Source: Maricaulis sp047308265
GTDB lineage: Bacteria > Pseudomonadota > Alphaproteobacteria > Caulobacterales > Maricaulaceae
Assembly: GCF_047308265.1 (NCBI RefSeq)
Contig: NZ_JBKQWY010000005.1
Span: 186,001-250,000, forward strand
Direction of reading: 5' to 3'
DNA length: 64,000 bases
Positions 33,226 through 41,706 of the stretch are shown piece by piece. Numbering within the stretch: the stretch's first letter is position 1; every line of letters begins with the position of its first letter. The position numbers and the translations under genes were made by a program. The notes under the pieces were generated by a model. That model was not told the DNA's origin, did not search any database, and saw nothing but the letters and a program-made list of their open reading frames with translations.

Positions 33226-33561
33226 ATGGCTGTTCCGACGAATACCCCGCCACTCGCTCCAGAAGACTGCACCAGCATGGCTGAGGTGCGCGAGGGTGTG
33301 GACGCTCTTGATCGGCAACTTGTGGCCTTGATCACGACACGCGCGGGCTATATGCGCGCCGCAGCCCGCATCAAACCGGACCGGGGTGCCGTCCGCGATG
33401 ACTGGCGGATCGAGGATGTGGTGAGCAAGGTCAAGGCGGAAGCCGAGAAGTGCGGACTTCCGGTCACGCTCGCGGAACCGGTCTGGCGCGAGCTGATCGA
33501 ACAATCCATCCGCTATGAGTTTGAGATCTGGGACTCAACGCGCGAAAGCGCTGACAGCTAG
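33226..33561 (+). CDS. AroQ-type chorismate mutase
   Basis: This 111-residue, all-helical protein has the AroQ pattern 'MAEVREGVDALDRQLVALITTRAGYMRAAARIKP' followed by 'VRDDWRIEDVVSKVKAEAEKCGLPVTLAEPVWRELIEQSIRYEFEIW'. The Arg, Lys and Glu/Gln active-site positions fit chorismate mutase or isochorismate pyruvate lyase. Chorismate to prephenate feeds Phe and Tyr synthesis. The ATG at 33226 is chosen. Its stop overlaps that of the convergent Hpt gene (CTAG). Confidence 0.85.
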   Translation: MAVPTNTPPLAPEDCTSMAEVREGVDALDRQLVALITTRAGYMRAAARIKPDRGAVRDDWRIEDVVSKVKAEAEKCGLPVTLAEPVWRELIEQSIRYEFEIWDSTRESADS

Positions 33562-33908
33562 GCCGCGTGGGACTTGCGCCCGGGAAGGCTGGCCTCAGTC
33601 TTCAATACGGTTTCACGAATGTGGTGGACCACGGCGGGCCAGGCGGATGGCACAGCCTCTTCGGCCGCTTCACAGATCTCACCCAGGGCAAACGCCCCCA
33701 CACCACGGGCAGAGCCCTTGAGCGTGTGGGTTGCCGCACGCCAGCTCTCGCTGTCGGTGGCCTGGGCCATCGCCTCCAGACAGGTCTCGGCCTGAATGCG
33801 CATGAGTGTCAGGAGTTCATCGCGCAGCTCCTCATCCCCGCCCGTATAGCGGGCCAGATGGTCTGCATCAAAAAGGGGCGCCTCTTGAAAGGTCTGCGTT
33901 TCGAACAT
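33558..33908 (-). CDS. Hpt-domain histidine phosphotransfer protein
   Basis: This 116-residue single-domain phosphorelay protein carries its phosphorylated His at position 61 in 'ATHTLKGSARGVGAFALGEICEAAEEAV'. It would pass phosphate between a hybrid sensor kinase and a response regulator. GGAGG lies ahead of the ATG. No kinase or receiver gene is adjacent, so its partners lie elsewhere. It is followed by the chemoreceptor gene in the opposite reading order (MCP upstream, 182-bp gap). Confidence 0.88.
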   Translation of the reverse strand: MFETQTFQEAPLFDADHLARYTGGDEELRDELLTLMRIQAETCLEAMAQATDSESWRAATHTLKGSARGVGAFALGEICEAAEEAVPSAWPAVVHHIRETVLKTEASLPGRKSHAA

Positions 33909-34036
33909 GGTGTCCTCCCGTAGGCGTGGAGACTGACATAGTTCGAGACGGGATTCACGGCGCTTCTGGATCTATGATTAACGCCGCATAAAAGTGACGA
34001 CACCCGCATCGAAGCAAACCTGGACACAACGCCAAA

Positions 34037-34057
34037 CGCCCGACCAGAGGCCGGGCG
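34037..34057 (-). terminator. Probable terminator after the chemoreceptor gene
   Basis: Read on the minus strand, CGCCCGGCC-TCT-GGTCGGGCG is a 9-bp stem with one G-U pair, followed by TTTGGCGTT. The U-tract is weak. Confidence 0.55.
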
Positions 34058-34090
34058 TCGTGACAGTTTCATTCCGTGTGAGGGGCGCTG

Positions 34091-35788
34091 CTAGCCCGCG
34101 GCACGCACGTCACCCAGGAAGGTGGACACTGTGGCGTTCAGGCGATCAGCCCGTTCCGTCACGGTGCGCACGGCCTTGAGCACTTCCTGCGACGCGTCGC
34201 CGGTCTGCATCGCCGAGTTGGACACGGCATCCACATTCTCCGACACATTGCGGGCGCTCATGGCGGCCTGTTGAACCGAACCAGAGATTTCGCGCGTCGA
34301 GGCACTTTGCTCTTCGGCTGCAGCCGCAATGGCCGAGGAGGCACGGGAGATATTGGCGACGGCCCGTGTCACTTCCTCGATCGATTGCGAGGAGCTTTCG
34401 GCGGCATCCTGGATCGCCTGGATCTGGTCGCGAATATCATCGGTGGCCTGCGCTGTCTGGCTGGCCAGGGATTTCACCTCGGCAGCGACCACAGCAAAAC
34501 CCTTGCCTGCCTCACCGGCACGCGCGGCCTCGATCGTGGCGTTGAGCGCCAGCAGATTGGTCTGCTCGGAGATATCATTGATCAACTGAATGACATGGCC
34601 GATTTGCTGGGCTGCATCACCCAGATTGTTCACCACACCATGAACGGCCTGGGAGCGCTCATCCGCCTGGGCGGCCATATCAGACGAGGACTGGATCTGT
34701 TGAACGACTTCATGGATCGAGGCCGTCAGCTCCTCCGATGCCGCAGCGACGGATTCCACATTAGCGGAGGCCTCAGCCGCTGACTGCGCCATCTGCCCGC
34801 TCATCTCCGAGCCACTGGACGCGGCCTGGGACAGCTGTTCGGACATGCCCATCATACCTTCACAGGCCTGGCTGACCTCGCCGAGCAATTCGGTCACTTC
34901 ACGATCGAAATCCTGGGCCAGACGGTTCACCGCCTCGGCACGGCGTTCATTGGCTTCAGCCAGGGCGCGTTGATCCGCTTCCAGATCCTCGGCTTTGAGG
35001 GCGTTGTCGCGGAATTTACGCAGGCTCTTGACCACAGCACCCAGCTCGTCCGAACGCTCCAGTCCGTCGATGTCGAGATGATAATCACCATCCGCCAGGC
35101 GCTCGGTTGCGCCAGCAATCTCGTTGACAGAACGCGCGACATTGCGGCCAAACACACTGGCCAGAGCAAACATGGCCACACCGGCAAACACGGCCAGCCC
35201 CACAAAGGTCCAGACAGCCCGCGTCGCAGCCGCCTGGGCTTCCGCCGTCCGGGCCATCGACGCCGCAACTGACGCATGAGCCGCACCTTCAAGGTCAGCG
35301 CTCAACTGTTTGAAAACATCATCAAAGGGCGTGAGGAAGGCAACAGAGCTGGCGAAATCCAGTTCCAGCATCTGCCCCACAAAATCCAGAGCATCCTTGT
35401 AAAGACCTAGCTGCTCGACAATCGTCGCGAGAGTCGCGTTCAGCTCGGCGTCCTCGGATGCCGCCTGCAGTGCGGACACATCAGCGGACAGGGCCTCAGC
35501 ATCGGCAATGATGGTGGCAAATCCGCCTGCAACATCCGTCGCCTGGCCCGCAGCCTGGTTTGTAATCAGTTGGAAGGTCTGAGCGTTGATCGTCTCAAGA
35601 CGGGCACGCAGCGCGGTGAGCTCCACGCTGACTTCCATTGAATCGACGACTTCGGCCTGCGTGGACGATCCGGAATTCAGGGAGATTGCTCCCAATCCGG
35701 CCACCAGCGCCAAGGCGAGAACAGCCGCGATCGGCGTCACCGCAAAGGTCTGTGCGATACTCAGTTTAGACATCAGGCCCTTAATCAT
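34091..35788 (-). CDS. Methyl-accepting chemotaxis protein
   Basis: This 565-residue membrane chemoreceptor has TM1 (about 11-36), a roughly 150-residue periplasmic helical sensor, TM2 (about 192-214, 'AVWTFVGLAVFAGVAMFALASVF'), a HAMP domain (about 215-268), and a cytoplasmic signalling domain with the conserved tip 'ISEQTNLLALNATIEAARAGEAGKGFAVVA', which binds CheA and CheW. No C-terminal NWETF-type tether is present. The ATG at 35788 with GGGAGAG upstream is chosen. The ligand is unknown. Confidence 0.94.
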   Translation of the reverse strand: MIKGLMSKLSIAQTFAVTPIAAVLALALVAGLGAISLNSGSSTQAEVVDSMEVSVELTALRARLETINAQTFQLITNQAAGQATDVAGGFATIIADAEALSADVSALQAASEDAELNATLATIVEQLGLYKDALDFVGQMLELDFASSVAFLTPFDDVFKQLSADLEGAAHASVAASMARTAEAQAAATRAVWTFVGLAVFAGVAMFALASVFGRNVARSVNEIAGATERLADGDYHLDIDGLERSDELGAVVKSLRKFRDNALKAEDLEADQRALAEANERRAEAVNRLAQDFDREVTELLGEVSQACEGMMGMSEQLSQAASSGSEMSGQMAQSAAEASANVESVAAASEELTASIHEVVQQIQSSSDMAAQADERSQAVHGVVNNLGDAAQQIGHVIQLINDISEQTNLLALNATIEAARAGEAGKGFAVVAAEVKSLASQTAQATDDIRDQIQAIQDAAESSSQSIEEVTRAVANISRASSAIAAAAEEQSASTREISGSVQQAAMSARNVSENVDAVSNSAMQTGDASQEVLKAVRTVTERADRLNATVSTFLGDVRAAG

Positions 35789-35923
35789 GACCAACTCTCC
35801 CTGGCGCACCACAACCCTTGGTATATTCCGCGCCCATTTCGTACTTTTGCGTTATCTCTCAAAAACTTAGGCAATGCTCAGTGTCTGCCAGACGCCTGAA
35901 GTTGTGGTTAACAACACAACAGA

Positions 35924-35952
35924 GAAAAATGCCCCCGCCCGAAGGCAGGGGC
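35924..35952 (-). terminator. Terminator after the second TonB receptor gene
   Basis: Read on the minus strand, GCCCCTGCC-TTCG-GGCGGGGGC is a 9-bp stem on a UUCG loop, followed by ATTTTTC. Confidence 0.92.
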
Positions 35953-35963
35953 ATATCTTGGCC

Positions 35964-37988
35964 TTAGTAGCGGCCCACCAGGCTCAGCCAATAGCGAGCC
36001 TCGTTCTGATGGTGAGTATTCACCATCTCACCGTCGCCATAACTCACATTTTGAGCATTGATACGCACACCAAGGTGTTCATTCACATCATACCCGGCCT
36101 GGAAGGACACACCCCAGGCTGCCGGAATGTCCCGCAGCTCAGTGATGCCGAAATCATATTGTCCCGGCATCTGTGTGCCCGAAACATAGTTGACATATCC
36201 ATTCAGAGAGAGCGGTCCGTCGCTCCAGCCGAGATGTGCATTGATCAAGTGTTCCGGCGTGGCTTCTTCAAAATTCAGCGATGTTTCAACGCTGAAGACT
36301 GCCAGGTCATCATCTGCTGACTGGTACGTATAGTTGAGGTCCCAGTCGAAGTTTTCCCGGAAGTCACCTGACAGGCTGACCTCACCCCCATAAATCTCGG
36401 TGTCACCGCGATTGTCGAAGAGGATTGTCGGTGCCGGTGCATTCGGCGGCAGGATATCGAAGCCCGATCCGAATGCGCCTTTCACATCTTCTGTCGTCTG
36501 GAAGAATACCGCACCGCGGAACTCAATACCGTTGGACAGCGTGCGGTCATAGGCCAGTTCGAGATTGTCGACGATGGACGGTTCGATCGCCGGATTACCC
36601 ATCAGGGCAATTCCGAAGCCCGGCGCGATGTCGAAATACATGGCAAACCCATAATCAAACATCGTTGGGGCCTGGATGCCACGAGAGGCCATCGCACGAA
36701 CCGATCCGCCAAATTCGGGACGCCAGACCAGGGCGGCATTGTAGGAAAACTCCTCAATGCTCTGATCATAATCCGCCTGGGAGAAGGCATACAGCGCTGG
36801 GTTCGGGCTGCCGTCGCGGCTCCACTCCACGCTGTCGAAACGACCGGCCAGGGTCAGATCGAGACTGTTGGAGAATTTGTGCGACCACATGCCGGAAACG
36901 GCGAAGCTCTCATATCCGAAATCGCCCGACGTCGGGTCCGGGAAGGATTGTGCTTCCCCGTCGCGATACTCGACGGACAGACGAACCGTGTCATTGGATC
37001 CCAGCTTGAAAAGGTTCTGAGCCCGCAATGTTGTCAGTTCAGAAGACAACGGCCCGAAAGCGTAGCGAATTTCGGACTGGTTCTGATACGCGGTCAGCGT
37101 GATAAAACCATAGTCTGTGTCGGCTTCCAGCTCGCCCTTATAGCTTTCAAGCTCATAGTGTGAGCGACCTGCGTAGTAGATCGAGCCCATTTCAGACTGT
37201 TCGACATCGGAAAACGTCGCTTCCGCGGACAAGGTGACCTTGTCGGTGAGACCCATGCGGACTTCGAGCGCACCGGTTTCACGCTGGAAATTTCCATCTC
37301 CGAGCGCCAGGAGCTCTGCATAGCTGTTACCGTCCACAGGCGTGAACTCATTGCTCTCTGTGGTACCGTAGGAGGCGCGCACAGCGAAGCGCTCACCCAA
37401 TGCATAACCGGCCGTCAGGGCCACATCTGAATACTCGCTACCGCCTGCATTAACACGCACATTGGCATAGTCACCTTGCTGCGGATTGCGGGTGATGATG
37501 TTGATCACACCAGCCACGGCGTTGAAACCGTAGAGCGCGGATTGCGGGCCCTTGACCACTTCGATTTGCTGGATCTCGTCCAGCTGGACCGGCAGGGTCG
37601 ACCAGGCCGTATAGCCATAGCTATCGAGATAGACGTCACGGCCGTTCACCAGCACCAGAAGGCGCGGCGTATAACCCGTCGCGGCGCCGCGAATGGAAAC
37701 CTGGCCATCCCCGAAAGCGTAGCGATTGACATTCAGGCCGGCATGGTGACGCAGAACGCCCGGGATGTCGTATTCCGGCGTGCGGGCGATATCGTCCTGG
37801 GTGATGATGATCATCGTAGCCGGAACGTCCGAAGAGCGCTGCGGTGCGCCTGTTGCGCCAGCCGTGACCGGCTCGCCGAACAGTTCGCTCATGGCTGTGT
37901 AATCAAGCGTCTGGGCCAGTGCGCCGGAGGTCAAAAGCGCTGTTGCGGCCAGGGCGGAGGCGGAGGAGAGGAGAGTGCGAATTGTCAT
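35964..37988 (-). CDS. TonB-dependent receptor (second)
   Basis: This 674-residue outer-membrane receptor has a signal peptide (MTIRTLLSSASALAATALLTSGALA), a plug domain ('VPATMIIITQDDIARTPEYDIPGVLRHHAGLNVNRYAFGDGQVSIRGA', 'QIEVVKGPQSALYGFNAVAGVINIITR') and a barrel ending in 'ARYWLSLVGRY'. The plug resembles that of colicin I/vitamin-type receptors. A small exported protein is encoded 27 bp upstream in the same direction, so the two probably form an operon. No operator is evident and the substrate is unknown. Confidence 0.93.
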   Translation of the reverse strand: MTIRTLLSSASALAATALLTSGALAQTLDYTAMSELFGEPVTAGATGAPQRSSDVPATMIIITQDDIARTPEYDIPGVLRHHAGLNVNRYAFGDGQVSIRGAATGYTPRLLVLVNGRDVYLDSYGYTAWSTLPVQLDEIQQIEVVKGPQSALYGFNAVAGVINIITRNPQQGDYANVRVNAGGSEYSDVALTAGYALGERFAVRASYGTTESNEFTPVDGNSYAELLALGDGNFQRETGALEVRMGLTDKVTLSAEATFSDVEQSEMGSIYYAGRSHYELESYKGELEADTDYGFITLTAYQNQSEIRYAFGPLSSELTTLRAQNLFKLGSNDTVRLSVEYRDGEAQSFPDPTSGDFGYESFAVSGMWSHKFSNSLDLTLAGRFDSVEWSRDGSPNPALYAFSQADYDQSIEEFSYNAALVWRPEFGGSVRAMASRGIQAPTMFDYGFAMYFDIAPGFGIALMGNPAIEPSIVDNLELAYDRTLSNGIEFRGAVFFQTTEDVKGAFGSGFDILPPNAPAPTILFDNRGDTEIYGGEVSLSGDFRENFDWDLNYTYQSADDDLAVFSVETSLNFEEATPEHLINAHLGWSDGPLSLNGYVNYVSGTQMPGQYDFGITELRDIPAAWGVSFQAGYDVNEHLGVRINAQNVSYGDGEMVNTHHQNEARYWLSLVGRY

Positions 37989-38015
37989 TGTCTTGTCCTG
38001 TCTGTCTTTGCGGGA

Positions 38016-38525
38016 CTAGATTTCTTCAATCATCATGGCGAAGGCGGCGGAGAAGGAGACGGAGGACGCATCCCGTGCGCCACCATTCACAACAATCCGC
38101 ACGGACGGAGCGCTCTGAACGCCCATCACGCACTGACCGCTCTCAACACAGCCCATATCCGTGGAGACCGTCATGACACCCTGGCCGCTGGCGGAACCAA
38201 ACACACCGGCATCACCGGCTGCGGCTCCAAGAAGCACGGCCGCATCAGCACCGGCCAGACCCGACAAATCCCCAAGAGGAACCAGTCGGGCATTCAATGT
38301 CACACGGCCTGCAGACAAACCGCCGGCCATCGTACTGGCCAGAGCCTGGGCCTCAGCCTCGCTCCCGCCGTCATAGACAATGGCCACAACGCGGTCAGTA
38401 CCACTGGCGCCTTCAACAAAACCCAGAGCACGACCGATAACTTCAAGATCGCGTTGCGTCGTTTCTGCTGCGGCAGGCGCAATCATTGCGGCACCGCACA
38501 GCAGGGAGAGGAAAAGCTTGCGCAT
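38016..38525 (-). CDS. Small exported protein, YfiR-like pattern
   Basis: This 169-residue protein has a Sec signal (MRKLFLSLLCGAAMIAPAAA, cut before ETT). The mature part is Ala/Gly-rich with an alternating alpha/beta pattern and one Cys pair ('DMGCVESGQCVMG'). The final block 'SVRIVVNGGARDASSVSFSAAFAMMIEEI' recalls the ending of YfiR/DUF4154 periplasmic proteins, which often sit beside TonB receptors and signalling genes. The resemblance is weak and the function is open. It is the first gene of the operon with the TonB receptor. Confidence 0.6.
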   Translation of the reverse strand: MRKLFLSLLCGAAMIAPAAAETTQRDLEVIGRALGFVEGASGTDRVVAIVYDGGSEAEAQALASTMAGGLSAGRVTLNARLVPLGDLSGLAGADAAVLLGAAAGDAGVFGSASGQGVMTVSTDMGCVESGQCVMGVQSAPSVRIVVNGGARDASSVSFSAAFAMMIEEI

Positions 38526-38851
38526 CGGATAGATCCCTTCTTCGTATCCTTCGCCGTATTCTTCGGCGTTGTTTGAGGGAACTAAACTTCAGTCATTAAC
38601 CAAACCCTTCTGAAGCAACCAGTTTTGCAGTTGCTCATACAATATTACTGAAATTAGGACTTTATAGATTGTTGCATATGAATACCAAGCAGATCTGTAT
38701 TGCTCTTTCACATGTTCTGCTTGGTTACTCTACGGACAATTTCGAAACTAAACTTCCTATTGATTGTCTGCGCGGGCGCAGCAATCGAAGCGTGTGCGCT
38801 CCCTATTATGGCCGCATTCCTCATATTCCTTTGAAGACAGGGGAGATGAGC
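38526..38851. other. AT-rich intergenic region, no gene seen
   Basis: This 326-bp gap between divergent genes is clearly richer in A+T than its surroundings. It holds a 10-bp inverted repeat (38684-38725), a smaller one (AGCAAC-N10-GTTGCT near 38616-38637), and a direct repeat AACTAAACTTC at 38580 and 38746. An open frame runs through its right half into the PqiA-like gene, but that extension looks unlike protein. Promoters for both neighbours must lie here. Confidence 0.6.
38684..38725. repeat. Inverted repeat ACCAAGCAGA...TCTGCTTGGT
   Basis: Perfect 10-bp arms (38684-38693 and 38716-38725) are separated by 22 nt, about 130 bp before the PqiA-like gene. It could be an operator dimer site or the stem of a structured RNA. 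Confidence 0.8.
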
Positions 38852-39376
38852 ATGTCACAATACCGGGCGCTGGCAGATACACGCGAGGGTCAACTGACAA
38901 CCGCTCTCATTCTTGTGGCCAGCCTGGCCCTGCCGCTTGGCCTGACCCTGCCATCACTGGAAACGGTTCACTTCGCCTTCTGGAGTGATGTGCACAGCAT
39001 AGGCGGATTGACCTTCGCCTTGTTTGACGATGGCGAGTATCTGCTCTCTGCACTCGTGGCTTTGTTTTCCATCGCCTTTCCCGTGACCAAACTGGCCCTG
39101 CTCTGGCGCATTCAATTCAGGCGAGGGCCGCCCTTGAGCGCTCGCGCCCTTCGCAGGCTGGAGTTTCTGGGAAAATGGTCGATGGCCGATGTGCTCGTCG
39201 TCGCGCTGATTGTCTTCAGCCTGCGTGACAGCCTTGTTTTCGGTGCCACACCGCAGATCGGCGTCTTTGTGTTTGCCGCATCCACACTGATGGCCATGCT
39301 CGCATCAGGGCGTATCAGCCGCCAGTGCCATGACCGGCTTGAACGCCGTCAATCCCCCAGCCGGGACGCGGCCTGA
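38852..39376 (+). CDS. PqiA-like membrane protein
   Basis: This 174-residue protein has about four membrane segments ('LTTALILVASLALPLGLTL', 'YLLSALVALFSIAFPVTKLALLW', 'MADVLVVALIVFSL', 'IGVFVFAASTLMAMLA') and the 'LEFLGKWSMADVLVVALIV' signature of the PqiA (paraquat-inducible) family. It has one PqiA unit instead of the usual two, and no MCE partner is adjacent. The ATG at 38852 follows AGGGGAG. Longer readings run into AT-rich non-coding DNA. The 3' end overlaps marR by 28 bp. Confidence 0.72.
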   Translation: MSQYRALADTREGQLTTALILVASLALPLGLTLPSLETVHFAFWSDVHSIGGLTFALFDDGEYLLSALVALFSIAFPVTKLALLWRIQFRRGPPLSARALRRLEFLGKWSMADVLVVALIVFSLRDSLVFGATPQIGVFVFAASTLMAMLASGRISRQCHDRLERRQSPSRDAA

Positions 39377-39840
39377 CGGACTCGCTCGAGAAGATCGGAC
39401 AATATCCGCACCTCAGAGGGAGACAGCGCGTGTAACAGCTCGGCCTCCACTTTCAGGGCGATCGGGGCAATTTCCGAATAGATTGCCTGACCTTCAGACG
39501 ACAGACTCAACACAGTGGCGCGTTTGTCGTGATCATGGGGGCGACGCTGTACAAGGCCACGCTCTGCCAGCGCACGAACCGCCCGACTGACCGTCACCTT
39601 GTCCATGGCGGTGGCTTCACAGACCTGCTGAGCCGTGACGTCCCCCTCTTCGCCCAGGACGGCAATAACACGCCACTCCCAGATGGAGAGCCCGAACCGG
39701 GCCTGATAGGCTTGGGCAATCAGGCGGCTGACCTCGTTCGACGTGACCGAAAGCCGGTAGGGCAGATAGGCCTGCAGGCGCAGGCCCTCTGCCAGCGATA
39801 CCGATTGAGCCTCGGTCGAAGTTGGGTTGTCAGCCGCCAG
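39349..39840 (-). CDS. MarR-family regulator with apparent CTG start
   Basis: The winged-helix protein is complete only if read from the CTG at 39840, giving 163 residues: 'SVSLAEGLRLQAYLPYRLSVTSNEVSRLIAQAYQARFGLSIWEWRVIAVLGEEGDVTAQQVCEATAMDKVTVSRAVRALAERGLVQRR'. The only ATG (39606) lies inside the recognition region and would give an 85-residue fragment. GGAG at 39851-39848 is 7 nt before the CTG, and the next codon upstream in frame that ends the frame is a TGA inside hppD. It follows hppD by 4 nt and probably regulates tyrosine catabolism. Confidence 0.78.
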   Translation of the reverse strand: MAADNPTSTEAQSVSLAEGLRLQAYLPYRLSVTSNEVSRLIAQAYQARFGLSIWEWRVIAVLGEEGDVTAQQVCEATAMDKVTVSRAVRALAERGLVQRRPHDHDKRATVLSLSSEGQAIYSEIAPIALKVEAELLHALSPSEVRILSDLLERVRQAASRLGD

Positions 39841-39844
39841 GGGA

Positions 39845-40918
39845 TTACTCCGCAGGTTCGTCCGTCTTGATCACACCGCGACGGACCTGGTCCAGTTCGA
39901 TGGATTCGAACAAGGCCTTGAAATTGCCCTCGCCGAAACCTTCATTGCCCTTGCGCTGGATGATTTCAAAGAAAATCGGTCCAATGCAAGTCGCGGTGAA
40001 GATCTGCAGCAGCAGGCCATCACCATTGGCCGGGTCGCCATCGAGGAGAATGCGGCGCTTGCGCAGCTCTTCCACAGGCTCGCCATGACCAGGCAGACGT
40101 GTATCGATCAGCTCATAATAGGTTTCCGGCGTATCCTGCAGGATCAGGCCGTTCTCGCGCAGCTTGTCGACCGTGGCATAGATGTCCGGCGTGGTCATGG
40201 CGATGTGCTGAATGCCCTCACCATTATAGTCACGCAGATATTCCGAGATCTGGGACTGGTCGTCGGAGCTTTCGTTCAGCGGGATTTTCAGCTTGCCGCA
40301 GGCACCGGTCATCGCACGAGACAGAAGACCCGTGTGTTTGCCCTTGATGTCGAAATAGCGGATTTCGCGGAAGTTGAAGACGTCTTCATAGAAGCCCGCC
40401 CATTTGTCCATTGCGCCATTGAAGACATTGTGGGTCAGGTGATCGAGGACATCCAGACCAACACCACCGGTATCGACAGCCCCTTCAATCGGATCGAAGA
40501 ATGTGTCGTAGAGCGTGTCTTCGCCATAGGTGTCAACCAGATAGAGGACCGAGTCACCAATGCCATAAATGGCCGGGATCGCGTCCGCATCCGCCCACAC
40601 ACCCTGTGTATAGGCTTTCGCACCACGCTCGATCGCCATGTCGAAGGCTTTCTTGGCGTCCTTGACACGGAAGGCCATGGCATTGGCCGACGGGCCGTGC
40701 TGTTTGCGGAACTCTGCCGCCTGGCCTTCGTTTTCGCGGTTCAGCAGGAAAGTCGTATCGCCCTGTTTATAGCGCACGATATCCTTGGTCTTGTGTTTGG
40801 CGACAGCCGTGAAGCCCATGCGGGTAAACAGGTCCGCGAGGGCTTCGGGATTGTCGCTGGAGAATTCAACAAACTCGAATCCGTCGGTGCCGAGCGGGTT
40901 TTCGTGGATATCGGTCAT
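39845..40918 (-). CDS. hppD: 4-Hydroxyphenylpyruvate dioxygenase
   Basis: This Fe(II) enzyme turns 4-hydroxyphenylpyruvate into homogentisate in tyrosine degradation. The 357-residue product has the two vicinal-oxygen-chelate domains and the iron ligands His160 ('VLDHLTH'), His238 ('GIQHIAM') and Glu318 ('IFFEIIQRKG'). The ATG at 40918 follows GGGAG. It is the first gene of an operon with marR. A fumarylacetoacetase-family gene and maiA are divergent from it. Homogentisate dioxygenase is not in the window. Confidence 0.95.
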   Translation of the reverse strand: MTDIHENPLGTDGFEFVEFSSDNPEALADLFTRMGFTAVAKHKTKDIVRYKQGDTTFLLNRENEGQAAEFRKQHGPSANAMAFRVKDAKKAFDMAIERGAKAYTQGVWADADAIPAIYGIGDSVLYLVDTYGEDTLYDTFFDPIEGAVDTGGVGLDVLDHLTHNVFNGAMDKWAGFYEDVFNFREIRYFDIKGKHTGLLSRAMTGACGKLKIPLNESSDDQSQISEYLRDYNGEGIQHIAMTTPDIYATVDKLRENGLILQDTPETYYELIDTRLPGHGEPVEELRKRRILLDGDPANGDGLLLQIFTATCIGPIFFEIIQRKGNEGFGEGNFKALFESIELDQVRRGVIKTDEPAE

Positions 40919-41046
40919 GTCCGGGCTCCCTGGTCTAATAACGCCGGAATTGGCGCACATTTGACCCCCTCCTGCCGGAAACTAGTATCATTTGCAACTA
41001 TTTTCTCTGATCGATTTTCGGGACGCCACACGTTAAGCATAGCCTC

Positions 41047-41706
41047 ATGAACACCTCGCCGCGCACCGTCTTTGCCCCGCCTGCACCGGTCTGCCTGCCC
41101 GTAACGGGTATGGATGCCCGCTTCCCCGTTCACCGCATATTCTGTGTCGGGCGCAATTACGCCGAACATGCCCGCGAAATGAACTCGCCCGCCGAGCCGA
41201 TCTTTTTCATGAAACCGGCCATCGCGGCCACCACTGCAGCCCACCTCCCTTTCCCCGCCGCGACGAACGACCTTCACCATGAAGTCGAACTGGTTATTGC
41301 AATCGGTCCGGACGGCGTGTTCGGCGCGGCCACCGGGATTGATCTGACGCGGCGCGATCAGCAAAAACGAATGAAAGACAAGGGCGCGCCCTGGGAAATC
41401 GCCAAATCATTTGAGGCCTCTGCCCCCATCGGTCCGATCAGGCCTGGCCCCGTACCGGTCACAGGCAGTATCACGCTGGATGTTGATGGCACTCGGCGCC
41501 AGACGGGCGATCTCAGCGAGATGATCCTGGGCGGCCGCGAATTGCTGGAGACGCTGAACACCTATTTCACACTCCAGGCCGGCGATCTGATCTTCACGGG
41601 CACACCCGCCGGTGTCGGCCCGATCCAGCCCGGACAGACATTGAACGCGCGGATCGAGGGGCTGGCGCCCCTCGATGTCACGCTCGATGACACAGGACCA
41701 CAATGA
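41047..41706 (+). CDS. Fumarylacetoacetate hydrolase-family protein
   Basis: This 219-residue enzyme is of the short FAH type (fumarylpyruvate hydrolase/FAHD1-like), with 'IFCVGRNYAEHAREMN', 'IFFMKPAIAA', the metal ligands in 'LHHEVELVIAIG', and 'TYFTLQAGDLIFTGTPAGVGPIQPG'. With hppD and maiA beside it, it most likely cleaves fumarylacetoacetate or fumarylpyruvate, the last step of tyrosine (or gentisate) breakdown. It shares a 128-bp divergent promoter region with hppD, a natural target for the MarR protein. Confidence 0.88.
   Translation: MNTSPRTVFAPPAPVCLPVTGMDARFPVHRIFCVGRNYAEHAREMNSPAEPIFFMKPAIAATTAAHLPFPAATNDLHHEVELVIAIGPDGVFGAATGIDLTRRDQQKRMKDKGAPWEIAKSFEASAPIGPIRPGPVPVTGSITLDVDGTRRQTGDLSEMILGGRELLETLNTYFTLQAGDLIFTGTPAGVGPIQPGQTLNARIEGLAPLDVTLDDTGPQ

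Noticed and set aside
38669..38851. N-terminal extension of the PqiA-like gene
   Set aside because: The 60 extra codons are AT-rich, contain the inverted repeat and look unlike protein. AGGGGAG supports the ATG at 38852.
39827..41050. About 407-codon open frame antisense to hppD
   Set aside because: hppD has all catalytic residues on the other strand. The antisense reading has no recognisable domain.
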